Shown here piece after piece: positions 10,044 through 20,900 of a stretch of 64,000 nucleotides of DNA. Position 1 is the stretch's first letter; each line of letters begins with the position of its first letter. Under the pieces are notes generated by a model. That model was not told where the DNA came from. It saw only the letters and a list, made by a program, of their open reading frames with translations, and did not search any database. A program made the translations under genes and the position numbers. Origin of the DNA: Cymodocea nodosa (Eukaryota; Streptophyta; Magnoliopsida; Alismatales; Cymodoceaceae). The DNA is taken from assembly GCA_036874045.1 (NCBI GenBank), contig CM072343.1:13846001-13910000 (forward strand), in the 5' to 3' direction.

Positions 10044-11171
10044 TTAAGAACATGATTGAAAAGTAGAAACAAATGGAATAAACGTGTTAGTCCAAGCAAA
10101 CTTTTTAGGCATAATTCTTCTTGCTATTAATTCTGTTTTAATTCTTCTTAATTTGTAAACTTGTAATATATTCTCAATGCTAAATACTAGTGTATTACCA
10201 TTAATGAAATGAAATGCAGAAAGGGATCTTTTTAGGTTCCAGGATAATGTAGTAGTTTCTATTTCTACATCTATTTCAATATATTCCTCTTCCCACTTCC
10301 ATTCATTTATGTCTTTCATAATCCATATTTGAAATTTCATCAATTCATCCCACCATCTTATCAGACATAAAGTAGGATCATCATATTCATTATACCACAT
10401 TCCTATTTGAATTTTATCATATTCTGCAGTTGGTGGTTTAGCTATATCACTCGGTATAGGTAATATTTCTATAAAATCATCATCATAGTTATCTATGCTT
10501 ACTATGTATAAATCAAATCTAAATGCAACTGATATATCAGTGACTAGATATATATATCCATCAAGTATGACATGCATGCTGTTAATTAATGATTTCTGTC
10601 CTAGATATATTATAGTATTTTCAGTCCAAGATCTATTTAGAAAATTATACACATTGAAGCATAAATCTTCATCCCAATTTTCTGTAGGTCTCCAATAATA
10701 TAATTTTTCAAGAATGGTAGAATTTTTATTAGAAAATATTAAAGCCGACCCACAATTTACAGTTGGTACTTCATATCTATTAGGTCTTCTTATATTCCAT
10801 TCTTCTCTAGTTATAGGATTTCTTATCAAATCATCAGGTAATAGACTAGCATACCTTGGTCTAGTTCTGTATATAATTAATCCTTCATCCATCCCTATAA
10901 TATGATCTATTCCTTCTAATGTATTGGGTGGAATTCCAGTAGTTTCTTCCATATTCAGATATTCATGGGTAATTGAACTATGATTAAATGACTTCCATAT
11001 GAATCCATCTCTAATCTTAGTCATTTTTGCAGCTTGTAGTCCCTGAAAATATTTTTCTCTAATACAGTTTTTAATTTCCTTTGATACACAACACAACTTG
11101 CACAGATTTTTAGCTAACAAGTTACTCAGTATTTCTCTTAGTGCATTCAACGGTAATTGCTTCAATTCCAT
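10044..11171 (-). CDS. retrotransposon-borne F-box protein (intact 375 codons)
   Basis: The N-terminal 50 residues read as an F-box: LPLNALREILSNLLAKNLCK, then CVSKEIKNCI, the Skp1-binding fold of SCF ubiquitin ligases. The remainder looks like an F-box-associated domain: RNPITREEWNIRRP near residue 115-130, a possible Kelch/FBA-like start, then tryptophan-rich beta-strand text (KFQIWIMKDINEWKW). F-box proteins choose substrates for ubiquitination; the substrate here cannot be told. The frame is uninterrupted and intronless, while gag and pol of the same element carry stops and frameshifts. It sits between the displaced gag frame and the non-coding block, in sense orientation, and recurs in GyB (50650-51367), so it belongs to the element rather than being a chance host neighbour. 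The start is the first ATG before the F-box. Function in the element, such as silencing suppression, is speculation. Confidence 0.85.
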   Translation of the reverse strand: MELKQLPLNALREILSNLLAKNLCKLCCVSKEIKNCIREKYFQGLQAAKMTKIRDGFIWKSFNHSSITHEYLNMEETTGIPPNTLEGIDHIIGMDEGLIIYRTRPRYASLLPDDLIRNPITREEWNIRRPNRYEVPTVNCGSALIFSNKNSTILEKLYYWRPTENWDEDLCFNVYNFLNRSWTENTIIYLGQKSLINSMHVILDGYIYLVTDISVAFRFDLYIVSIDNYDDDFIEILPIPSDIAKPPTAEYDKIQIGMWYNEYDDPTLCLIRWWDELMKFQIWIMKDINEWKWEEEYIEIDVEIETTTLSWNLKRSLSAFHFINGNTLVFSIENILQVYKLRRIKTELIARRIMPKKFAWTNTFIPFVSTFQSCS

Positions 11172-11360
11172 TTGTCGATTCTGTATAACACAAACAAAAA
11201 TTTAGCAGAAACAAAAATTAACATAACTACTGCACACCCTCGTGGAGTTAGGGCATAACTCAACAGACTAAGTTCGTTGAGTTAAGGACTAACTCTACGA
11301 TACTATTAACTATAAACTTATATATATATATATATATATAGCTACTTCAGTTATACTACT
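11172..11360 (-). promoter_or_regulatory. intergenic spacer with GTTGAGTTA dyads and TA run
   Basis: The spacer between the gag-like frame and the F-box frame holds two imperfect inverted repeats (GTGGAGTTA...TAACTCAAC near 11242-11265, CGTTGAGTTA...CTAACTCTACG near 11275-11299) followed by a TA microsatellite (about 11320-11341). The same dyads fill the spacers before gag and before ORF3. A role in expression of downstream frames is inferred only. Confidence 0.4.
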
Positions 11361-12702
11361 TCATTCAGCTATCCTCTTAGAAGAGGTGTCAATTTCATTA
11401 ATAGTTCTATTGACAGGGTTAGGTACTGCTTGCTTTGGCAATCCTCTAGTAGGTCTAACTTCCATTGATTCCTTCTGTCTAAGTGGTATATTTCTATTTA
11501 TATTTTGATTTGCAGTATTTCCAAATACAAAATCTAGACGATTGTTTAATTGTTGGATTATCTTTTCTAATTTCTCTATTCTAGATCCTTGTTCAAGTAA
11601 TGTTTCGTAACTTATATTCTTCTCATTTACATTTTCTCCTCCCTTGAAATTGTTGTTTCTCCAAGATAAATTCGAGTGATTTCTCCAATTAGGATTATAA
11701 GAATTTCCAAAGTTATTTTTCTGGTTTCTATCATAAATAATATCTAGATCATTTATGTTTGCATTCTTTTTTGCTAGCTTTTGATTTAATGATAACTCTT
11801 CTATTTTCTTTGTTAATTCAGTTAATTTCACTTCAAGCATAGTACTTGAATCTATTTCATGCATTCCTCTTGGCAATATTCTTTTATCTGCAATAGCTTC
11901 AACTGAGTTTTCCCACTGTGCAGTTCTTTTTGCAAAATTTTCTAAATATGCCCATGCTTCTTCACTACATAGTTTCAAAAATCCATTTTGACAAGTAGAT
12001 TTTAATAAAGATTTTGTTAAAACATCTATGCCTTCATAAATTATACCTATTAATTGTGCTTTACTCATTGCATGATGTGGACATTGAGTCAGTAAATCTT
12101 TAAATCTTCCAAAATATTTCCAGAATGATTCACCCTGTTTTTGACTACACATTAATATTTCTTTTTCTTTTTAATCGTTTGATGTGTTGGATAATATTTT
12201 TCAAGAAAAACAGAGCAAAATTCAGTCCATGTAGAAATTGAATCAGGCGATAGAGTATATAACCATCTCTTAGCTGTGTCTTTTAAGCAAAAGGGATATA
12301 TCTAAGTTTAATAGCATCTATACTCATGTTTGGCATTTTCATTATTTGACAAACTTCCTTAAATTCTCTAAGGAAATAATAGGCATCATCTCTTTCTAAT
12401 CCATGAAAATGTGGCAATTGACTAATATAATTAGATTTCAGTTCAAACCTATCTCCCTCAAAGTTTGGCAATCGAATACATGAAGGTTCATCAACTAATT
12501 CAGGATACAGAATTTCTCCTAATGGTTTTTCTACTAGAGCAGACATCTCTACGTTCTCTTTTAAAGAAAGGTCAGCTACACCCCAAAGGATTTCGTTAAA
12601 GTCCAATTTAGAAAATTTTTCATTGTGCCTCTATGTTGAAAATTTCTGGGTAGGTGTTCTTACTAATTGTTTAGTGCTTAGAGAACGAGTCCATGTGCTC
12701 AT
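11361..12702 (-). pseudogene. displaced Athila-type Gag, capsid half
   Basis: Two minus-strand frames (12606-12283 and 12152-11361) plus a short N-terminus from the ATG at 12702 form one broken gene. Motifs in order: CIRLPNFEGDRFELK, LPHFHGLERDDAYYFLREF, then after a frame break GESFWKYFGRFKDLLTQCPHH, SEEAWAYLENFAKRTAQW, and FGNSYNPNWRNHSNLSWRNN. These are hallmarks of Athila-lineage Gag (the retrotransposon gag domain plus the linker). No CCHC knuckle is present; a knuckle-like motif is instead at the 5' end of pol, 9 kb upstream in transcription. Breaks: a stop near 12634 after KFST, and a frame change around 12160-12290. A coiled-coil stretch (EKLEKIIQQLNNRL) follows. Its place downstream of ORF3 is unusual, since gag normally precedes pol. 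Confidence 0.82.
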
Positions 12703-13650
12703 AAATAAATACCAGAAGATTAATTACATACTAATCTAAAGCTTTCCATTTAGTAAATATTTGTTGACGGATGAAGTCAAATCAGCTGCTTCTCCTTCCA
12801 GTTCCCCCAACGCTTTTCTCCTTACTTTTAAAAGTGTTGGTAACTCGTAAATAACATTCTGTTTTATATATATAATGCACATCCATAAAGTGAATAAATC
12901 TCGTTGTAAGAATGTGTCTTGCAATGTGCATCGTGGTTGCTATTTTTATGGGTACGTGTACCACTATTAATTTCAAATTTTGGTAACCGTTAAGCCGATG
13001 AAGTTTCGTTCGTGGTTAAAAGAATAATCGTTCTGCTTAATCCACGAACTAACCTCGTTGAGTTATAGATAACTCAACGGAATAATGTCGGTTACTGTTG
13101 CTAACTCCACGGACTAACTTCGTTGAGTTACAGATAACTCAACGGAGTGACCTTATATTATATTACTAACCTCGTGGAGTTAAGTTTAACTCAACGAACT
13201 TACTTCATTGAGTTAACACTTGGCAACTTCTAAGTTTACTACTCGTATTAACTTCTAAATATAAATTTTTCATGTATTCTACTAACTGAAATAAAGTTAA
13301 ATCTATGTCATTAATGCATCATTCTAATCAAAATTTGTTTAAATATGAACATTATATAAATAGTTAATTTGCAGGTCATTTTATGTTATGCAGAATTTAC
13401 ATTTTACCTTGCAACATGTAGAAATTTTCAAGCATCTATCTTGTCATTTAGCAAATTTTAAATCTGTTAAATATTCATTCATAATGTTCCATAAATTATA
13501 TAACATTCAATATATTCCATTCATTTCACTTACAAAACACACATGAAAAGTATATCTGAAAATTTATATTCATTCATATGAATCAATTTACATTATAATC
13601 AATTCAGATATTTTTCATACAATTATATACAAGTAGACGAACAATACAAT
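12703..13650 (-). other. non-coding spacer between ORF3 and the displaced gag
   Basis: No supported coding region. It holds three GTTGAGTTA dyads in 13056-13205; 13056-13079 is a perfect hairpin with 11-bp arms and a 2-nt loop, and 13125-13148 has 10-bp arms with a 4-nt loop. The rest (13230-13650) is plain AT-rich text. It may act as leader or promoter for the gag-like frame, but nothing proves this. Confidence 0.5.
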
Positions 13651-14819
13651 TTAGCCTCTATTCCTAAGTTCATCTACTTCCTTCTGGAGTTTTTCTAATT
13701 GTTGCTCTAATTGATTAATCCTCTCTACGGCTCTTGTAATGCCTCTAGAAGGTGTAGCAATTTCTGCAGCTACAAAATTTCTGTACTCTTTCACTAAAAT
13801 GGTTCTTGATTTGATCCTTTTTGATGCCCATTTAGTGAAATCGATACAATCCACCATCAGTAGTGGAATCAAATCTCCATAAAACAATTTTTTCTTTATT
13901 GTTCTAAGCTTGGAGATAAAAACAGCAGACCAATTTATTTGAATTCTATTTACAACTGCAAACGTGGCTCATTTGACAAATTGACTCAGTTCTATGTCAT
14001 GGCCTTGTCGTTGATAGACATTCTTAATCAAAAAGTTAGCTATCATGTGTGCTTTACCATTTAAATGCTTCAGTCTATTTAATGAAGGCACACTAGGATT
14101 TATAGCCAAATTGTCCTTGATTTCTTGTTCTGTCCATTCAACGGTAGTTGTACTTTCTAATATTTCCTGTCCTTCATTCTTCAATCCAAAAATGTTGTGG
14201 AGAAGCTCTAGTGTTATTTGTACATCAGCTTCCTCCACGTTGGAAATTAATCCTCCTTCTCCTTCTCTTAAATTTGCATAAAAACAAGGCACTAGATTCT
14301 CATATATTGCATGCCCTCTTTCTTGAGAAATAAAATTCAGTAGACCTTGGAATTCAAATAATTCTTTGATTTCATGCATTCCGTCCCTATTTACTGGTCT
14401 ACTGTATATAATATCATAACTTCTAATCTCTTGGTATTTAATATAAGCTTCCTGACTCCAAAAATGTACTTCATTTAAAATTGTTGCTTCAGTTGGGTCA
14501 GGAATTTGACTTTGTTGTTCTAAAGGGGTTTGTTCTTGATCTTCCTTTACATAGGCTGCACTTGAACATGTTCAACAGATTCCTGAATTTTTGCTTCTAC
14601 TTTTGTCTGTGGTGGTGAGCCGGTAGAACTCTCCACTCTATCTTGAATTCTTTCCATAAATTGCTGAAGAGTTTCTTGCTCTTCAATGGAATCTGTAAAG
14701 TCATTTTTGTCCAAATGGCTTCGTTCAGCTTCTTCTTCATTTTCTATTCTTTCTTCTCCCTCTTGACTACCAATTTGCATTGTCACTATTCTTTCTAATT
14801 CTATGGAAGATTAGGATGG
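13651..14819 (-). pseudogene. GyA ORF3, C-terminal two-thirds (plant transposon protein domain)
   Basis: The accessory ORF downstream of integrase. Motifs in order: an acidic segment (EEERIENEEEAERSHL type text), SQEAYIKYQEI, KELFEFQGLLNFISQ, PCFYANLREGEGG, HNIFGLKNEGQEI, then after a stop NRIQINWSAVF, KLFYGDLIPLL, and a C-terminal leucine-heptad coiled coil (INQLEQQLEKLQKEVDEL) ending near 13654. This matches what I know as the putative plant transposon protein family found downstream of pol in Athila and similar elements. Breaks: stop or frame change near 14545 and a stop at 13969. The homologous protein sits in the copia element CoA (30216-32504) and in GyC. A solo LTR separates it from its upstream part. 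Confidence 0.75.
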
Positions 14820-14824
14820 AGTCA

Positions 14825-16627
14825 TGTTTAGAATGAAAAAGTGTATATTATTAACGGTTAAATGATGGTTAATTGCATAATATTTAGCTTATCATATGAG
14901 AATTAAGCCATTATGTTATAATTGCACTGTTATATGCTTTAATTGAAGAATCTGCTTAATTTTCAGGAATTAATGTTAATTTAGTACATTTATGAACTGT
15001 CGGTAAGTTGCAGGCTATGAAATTCTTAAGTATCTGAAAATGCATCTGAGCATTGGATAGTTATACCTGTAACTCTCCGAAATGTTATTTTATGTTTAAA
15101 CTACTGCTGATACGTGTTGAGATCTGGTAGATTTACTTAAGTTATAACTCATTAAGTTAACATAACTGCACGCGTTGAGTTACATGAATATACACTAAGG
15201 TAACGCGTTAGGTTAGCGGCTTATTTCTTAATTGCATGTATTTTATAGTTATTTTCCAAAATGCCACTATAGCGGTTGCAGGAACAGATAGTTGGAAGGA
15301 AAAACCACGTTTGCATGTATCACGTAGGAATTCAATTGCGCATGGAGAAGGAAGCATTGCCGTTGATCTGAAGGAAGGAAATCCAACCGATCATTCAAGA
15401 AGAAGTAGTTACTACTGAAGAAATATAAAAGAAAAGAAGAAAAAAAGAAGAAAGTGTGATCGATGGACGGCCAGTGTATACAGAGGAGGAGCACTGAGCT
15501 TTCTGCAGACAGTATCGGCGATTCTCTGAAGTATCACACCAACCATCGTTATCACCACCATAATCACCAATCATCGGAGGTCTGTGAGGATACTTGCCTG
15601 GTGTTGGGTCGATTCTAAGCCAAACACAATGCCTGACAACCACTGTGAGGAGTGATCGCGTCGCGAGAAGGGAAGACATTTTCACCAAGCGCCGACTCAT
15701 GTTTTAGGAGATCGTAAAGCTTTTAGCCTTGGCTTCGGGTTGATGCCTATATGCTGAAGAGGAGATCATCTTGCAATTTTGGACTCGCGATTCTATAGGG
15801 AGAGGAGACAGAATTTTAAGTGGTTTAATTTTTAGTGGTGTAATCGCGTTGCAAGTAGTGTCGGAAGTATTTACTGTCAAGTGAGATTACTTTACATTTC
15901 ACCTTTCACCCATTTCCATGTTCACATCAAAACAAAAATACCAAAAACAATTTATCTTTTTTTGTATGTTGTATTTGAGTGTTGTATTGTTTGTATTGTA
16001 TCGTAATTAATGTTATCTGTATCAGTTTTATGATTGTTTTATGTTAGTTTTAATTTTATAGTTTACTGAAATTGGTTCGTACAAAAAACTTAAAGATTTT
16101 AATGGTGACTGTTTGAATCATCTGAATGTTAGTATTGCTTAATGATAAATCCAATGTTAACTAGCATTAAAAAGCTTAATTGATGTTATTTACAATCTGT
16201 GGAATTGCCCAATGGTTGGCCGAATTCCTCTGTAAATAGCAGTATTATAAAGAAGAGACAGGCTCGTGGAGTTAACTTAAGTCCACGAGGATAGTCCGTT
16301 GAGTTAGCCATAACTCAACGAACTTAGTCCGTTGAGTTAACTGTAACTCAACGAAGTGCTTATTGAATATAAATTTGAATTGTTCACAATCAAACATTTC
16401 TTAAATTCGTCAGCAATTCCCTGTGGGATCGACCTGTACTTGCACAATGATACAATAGACACTATGCACTTGCAGTTAAAGTACAAATTGGAATTAATAT
16501 CTAAATTGTATTAAAGGTTGTTTGTTTACTTCTAAAAGAAAGAATAGGCATAAAGATAAATTAACTAAGTAAAAATAGAAGTAACAAATCCAAGTTTTTC
16601 TAGTGTAGTGCTGGGAAAACCCAAACA
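14825..16627 (+). mobile_element. solo LTR inserted in GyA ORF3
   Basis: This 1803-bp LTR begins TGTTTAGAATG, ends AAACCCAAACA, and has perfect AGTCA duplications (14820-14824 and 16628-16632). It is in the opposite orientation to GyA. It contains the U3 dyads, a TATA box at 15422-15430, the GTTGAGTTA cluster (about 16260-16355) and the conserved LTR block (about 16430-16490). Taking it out rejoins the ORF3 text on both sides. Confidence 0.92.
15422..15430 (+). promoter_or_regulatory. TATA box of the Athila-family LTR
   Basis: AATATAAAAG in a purine-rich context. The same string is at the same relative place in the GyC 5' LTR (53734-53742) and, inverted, in the minus-strand LTRs. It marks the likely U3/R boundary some 30 bp downstream. 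No transcript data are available. Confidence 0.5.
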
Positions 16628-16632
16628 AGTCA

Positions 16633-16990
16633 CGGGCACTTCAGTTTCTGCCCTAATTTCTGTTTCTTCTTCTTGTACAGGTTGCAGACTAATTTCAGCC
16701 TGTTTTTCTTCTTCTCTTTGCTCTTGCTGCTACTGCTCCTACTTCTCCTCAGAATCAGATAGCAAGTTTATAAAAATTGGTTCTACAGGTCCTTTTGATA
16801 TTGGTACTTCAAATTTAATCTCCTTTTGACACTCAGGCACTCTCTTTTCCTTTCCTTCGTGTGATTAATTGTGCGTGGTCTTCCTCTTCTTCTTCTAAGA
16901 TTAAATCTAAAACAAAGGCTCTACATGCCTTTGAGCCACAGGTACTGGCTCTTCTCTAACCAACTCTTGCTCTCTCATCCGCAATCTTAG
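16633..16990 (-). pseudogene. GyA ORF3, N-terminal remnant with SUMO-interaction-like motif
   Basis: Minus-strand text EEPVPVAQRHVEPLF, GPVEPIFINLLSDSEE and QPVQEEETEIRAETEVPV matches the better kept ORF3 of GyC (58070-58400). The hydrophobic-acidic motif FINLLSDSEE resembles a SUMO-interaction motif. Several stops and a frameshift break it. About 600 bp of upstream ORF3 that GyC keeps is missing here. Confidence 0.65.
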
Positions 16991-17372
16991 CTATAGTACT
17001 CCGTTGAGTTACAGTTAACTCAACAGAATAAGCTCAATGACTAACTCAAGTCTCAACGAAGTAAGCTCGTTGAGTTAAGCGTAACTCAACGAACTTCACG
17101 TACAAACAGATATAATAATAAAAATACTTAAGATAATAGTTTTTCTATTTTTTACCAGTTTAACCGATACTATGTTTCGATCAGACCTAATTTTTTTCCC
17201 GATTGAACCGATACTATGTTTTGGTAAAACCAAAATTTTTTTTTTACTAAAAATTAATATAGATATTTTATGTTTCGGTCATACCGATGGATCTGGTCGT
17301 TTGAACCGCAACGATTTTTATATTTTATAATTTTTTTTTATATATAAAAATAAAATAAAAACTGATTTCTTA
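16991..17372 (-). other. spacer between integrase and ORF3 with dyads and repeats
   Basis: No coding sequence. From 16996 to 17098 there are three GTTGAGTTA/TAACTCAAC pairs. From 17155 to 17320 two copies of AACCGATACTATGTTT (about 17162 and 17207) are followed by inverse-like text and poly-T, which looks like a small MITE-like insertion or a local duplication. I cannot define its ends. Confidence 0.4.
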
Positions 17373-18606
17373 CTAAGTAAAGCTCGAGTAGTCCTCTACT
17401 CTGACTTCTCCTATAATTCCAAAGGAGCTTTTTGGTATTTTCAGAATAGGTCTAAGTCTTTGTCCATTTACTTTAAATATATTCTGATTTTTAGGATTTT
17501 CAATCTCAATAGCTCCATAAGGATAAATATTTTGAACTATATAAGGTCCTACCCATCTAGATCTTAATTTTCCTGGATGGTTATGGAGTCTAGCCATATA
17601 AAGATATACTTCTTGTCCTATTTCGAAGCTTTTTGGAATAATTTTCCTATTATGCCAGAATTTCATTTTCTCTTTTTCTCTTACAATCTTCGAATAAGCT
17701 TCATTTCTAAATTCTTCTAATTCCATTAGTTGCATTTTTCTATTTTCAGAAGTTTGATTTAAATTAGTATTTAGAGTTTTTAATGCCCAATAAGCTTTAT
17801 GTTCTATTTGAGTAGGAAAATGATAAGTTTTTCCATATACTAGCCTAAAAGGTGACATACCTAAGCTTGTCTTATAAGCAGTTCTATAAGCCCAAAGTGC
17901 ATCTATCAATCTATTAGCCTAATCTGTTCTAGTAGGATTTATTACTTTTTCTAAGATTAACTTAATTTGTTTGTTAGCACTTTCTACTTGTCCACTTGTT
18001 TGCAGATTATATGATGTTGCAATTTTGTGGTTTTACTCCATATTTCTTCATTAAGGCTTCAAAACTTCTATTACAGAAATGAGTTCCTCTATCACTGATA
18101 ATAGGTTTAGGTATTCCAAATCTAGCAAATATATTGGTTCTTATAAATTGTATTACCACTTTGTTGTCATTAGTTTTTGTAGGAATAACTTTTATCCATT
18201 TAGATACATAATCCACCCCCAACAATATGTAATTAAATTGATTAGACATAGGAAATGGACCCATAAAATCTATTCTCCACACATCAAAGATTTCAACCTC
18301 AACAATAGGATTAAGAGGCATCATATTCCTATTTGATATTCTTCCTATTTGTTGACATCTTAAACAACTTAAGCAATATTTATGAGCATCTTTGAATAGT
18401 GTTGGCCAATAAAATCCACATTGCAGAATTTTTGCAGTAGTTTTCCCTGAACCAAAATGCCCTCCACAAGCTTGGTCATGACAGAAAGACAATATGCTTT
18501 GATATTCAGTTTCTGGAAGACACCTCCTTAAAACCAGATCAGGACATTTCGTAAATAAGTATGGGTCTTCCCAATAGTAATATTTTACTCTTGAGAAAAA
18601 CAATTT
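17373..18606 (-). pseudogene. GyA integrase
   Basis: Integrase inserts the cDNA copy into the host chromosome. The N-terminal HHCC zinc-binding part is visible (FCHDQACGGHFGSG ... YCLSCLRCQQIG), then the core: first Asp in VWRIDFMGPFP, second Asp in IISDRGTHFCN, and the Glu in SGQVESANKQ, which lies in a shifted frame after about 18010. The C-terminal part (FEIGQEVYLYMARLHNHPGKLRSRW, then GPYIV) is the usual GPF/Y region. It ends at 17373 with no chromodomain, as expected outside the chromoviruses. A frameshift near 18010 and a stop near 17910 break it. Confidence 0.9.
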
Positions 18607-18669
18607 CTTATCCTGTCTATTCCAATCCTTAGGTGTTAAACCAGTAACTAAGTAATTAACTATGTCTGC

Positions 18670-19110
18670 ATACTAAGGTATTGTGTTGATGGTCATTAAT
18701 TGTTCATCAAGAAAATTATCCTTAATTTCAATATTTGATTTTTCTATTTGTAATCTTGATAAATGATCTGCTACTACATTCTCACAACCTTTTCTATCTT
18801 TAATTTCTAGATCAAATTCTTGTAATAATAATATCCATCGGATCAATCTAGGCTTAGTCTCTTTTTTTGCTATTAGATGTTTTAAAGCTGCATGATCCGT
18901 GCATACTATTACTTTAGCTCCAATCAGATATGATCTAAACTTTTCTAAGGCAAACACAATAGCTAATAGTTCTTTTTCAGTAGTTGTGTAATTAACTTGA
19001 GCATCATTTAAGGTTTTGCTTGCATAATGAATCACTCTAGGAGATTTTTCTATCTTCTATCCCAACACTGCTCCTACAGCAAAATCAGATGCATCGCACA
19101 TTAATTCAAA
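18670..19110 (-). pseudogene. GyA RNase H domain
   Basis: Ty3-type RNase H that degrades the RNA strand during reverse transcription. Visible motifs: LMCDASDFAVGAVLG with the first catalytic Asp, [16 protein letters not shown] with the Glu, [13 protein letters not shown] with the next Asp, and VADHLSRL at the end. A stop (TAG) after VLG at about 19056 and a stop at 18673 interrupt the frame to integrase. Confidence 0.9.
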
Positions 19111-20200
19111 TGGATGGCTCCAATCAGGTACTTGAATTATAGAAGTTGAAATTAAGCTAGTTTTATGTCTGAAAAATACTTCCTTGCAATTTTTATCAAA
19201 GTTGAATGGGACATTTTTTAATACATTAGTTAAAGGACTAGCTATTTTGCTAAAGTCTTTAATAAATCTTCTATAAAAACGAGCATGTCCTAGAAATGAT
19301 CTAATATCTTTTACTAATTTAGGTTCTAGTAGATTAGAAATTACTTCTATTTTAGCTTTATCTACTTCCAACTCTTTCTTTGAAACAACATGCCCTAAGA
19401 ATATTCCTTGTTTAACCATGAAGTGACATTTTTCCCAATTTAAAACTAGATTTTTTTCCACACAACGTTTTAATATTTGGTCTAAATTGCTTAAACAAAC
19501 TTCATATGAGTTGCCATATACAATAGAATCATCCATAAATATTTCTAAGAAATCTTCAGTCATTCCAGTAAATATGCCTTGCATACACCTTTGAAAGGTA
19601 GCTGATGCATTGCATAATCCAAATGGCATTCTCTTAAAAACATAAGTTCCATTAGGACAGATGAAAGTTGTTTTCTCTTGATCCTCTAATGCCACTGGAA
19701 TTTGATTATAACCTGAATCCCTGTCTAGGAAACAAAAATATTCTTGCCCTGCTAATCTTTCTGCATTTGATCTATAAAAGGTATGGGAAAATTATCTTTC
19801 CTAGTCACAACATTCAACTTTCTATAGTCTATACATACTCTCCAGCATGATTGAATTCTAGTAGGTATCAAGTCTTGACTTTCATTCCTAATAACTGTTA
19901 ATCTTGATTTCTTGGGAACTACATGGATTGGGCTACCCCACGAGCTATCAGAAATTAGATAAATTATGTCATTATCTAACCATTTCACTATTTCCTTCTT
20001 AACTACTTCTTTAAGATTTGGATTTAATCTCCTCTCAGGAATTCTAACAGGTTTAGCATTCTCTTCTAAATATATGTGGTGACAGCATAAAGTTGAACTT
20101 AATCCTTTTATATCAGTCATAGTCCATCCTATTGCTTCTTTATAACTTTTTACTAAATCTTTTAATTTAGCTATTTGATCCTCTTTTAAATCTGAAGCAA
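19111..20200 (-). pseudogene. GyA reverse transcriptase
   Basis: RT copies the element RNA into cDNA. The order of motifs is typical of Ty3/gypsy: HVVPKK, WRVCIDYRKLNVVTRKD, FPIPFIDQM, then in the next frame TYVFKRMPFGLCNASATFQR, the catalytic FMDD (in LEIFMDDSIVYG), CHFMVKQGIFLGHVVS, and the thumb/connection SFLGHARFYRRFIKDFSK. FMDD rather than YVDD agrees with the Athila lineage. A frame break lies around 19700-19755, after IDQM. Confidence 0.92.
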
Positions 20201-20900
20201 TAATGATTGGACAGCTTCGTTTCTCTTTTAGAAATATATAGGTTAATTCAGGAGGTAAAAGTTTTAATTCTAAATGTTGCCCATCAGAAGCAAGAGCTCC
20301 TAATTGAACATCATCATTTTCTAAATTAATTTCTTCTAGATCTCCTTCTATATTTATGCTTTCACTTTCCTCTAAAGTTTCAGAATTGATTTGCCTATTT
20401 AATTCTTCTTGAATCACATCATCTAACATATCTCCTTTATCCTCTAAAAAGTCTATGGTATGTAAGGACATTTCTAATTCCTCAAACCTTTCTGGTTTGA
20501 AAATATTTAATTGAGTATCCTCATTACCATATGCTAATTTCATTTCTCCAGTTTTACAATTTATAACAGCCCCTGATGTTGCTAAAAATGGCCTTCCCAA
20601 AATTAAAGATGTATTACTATTTTTATGCTTAATTTGTTGGGAATCCAAAATTACAATATCAATAGGATATATAAAGTTTTTGATTTTAAATAAGACATCC
20701 TCTATTTTTCCTCTAGGGTATCTTATACTTCTATCAGCTAATTGAATAACCGTACTAGTAGGAGTTAAGCCTTCTAATCCTAAGGATGCAAATATATCAC
20801 TTGGCATAACATTTATACCTATACCTAAGTCTATTAAGGTTCTTTCTAGAATGGTATTTCCTATGGTGCATGATATAATAGGGATTTCAGGTTCAGATAA
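20201..20900 (-). pseudogene. GyA aspartic protease region
   Basis: Retropepsin-like protease that matures Gag-Pol. SCTIGNTILERTLIDLGIGI contains the active-site D-L-G, followed by INVMPSDIFASLGLEGL, QLADRSIRYPRGKIEDVL and LILGRPFLATSGAVINCKTG. In the Athila lineage the catalytic triplet is usually DLGA; GyC has DLGADIN, while GyA reads DLGIGIN, so the Ala after the triplet is lost. The frame is open from 20807 into RT. Confidence 0.88.

Noticed and set aside
10044-11171. F-box frame as an ordinary host gene between elements
   Set aside because: It lies inside the target duplications of GyA, in sense with it, and a second copy is beside the same block and LTR in GyB.
11320-11341. TA dinucleotide run as a regulatory site
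   Set aside because: Simple microsatellite; no support beyond composition.
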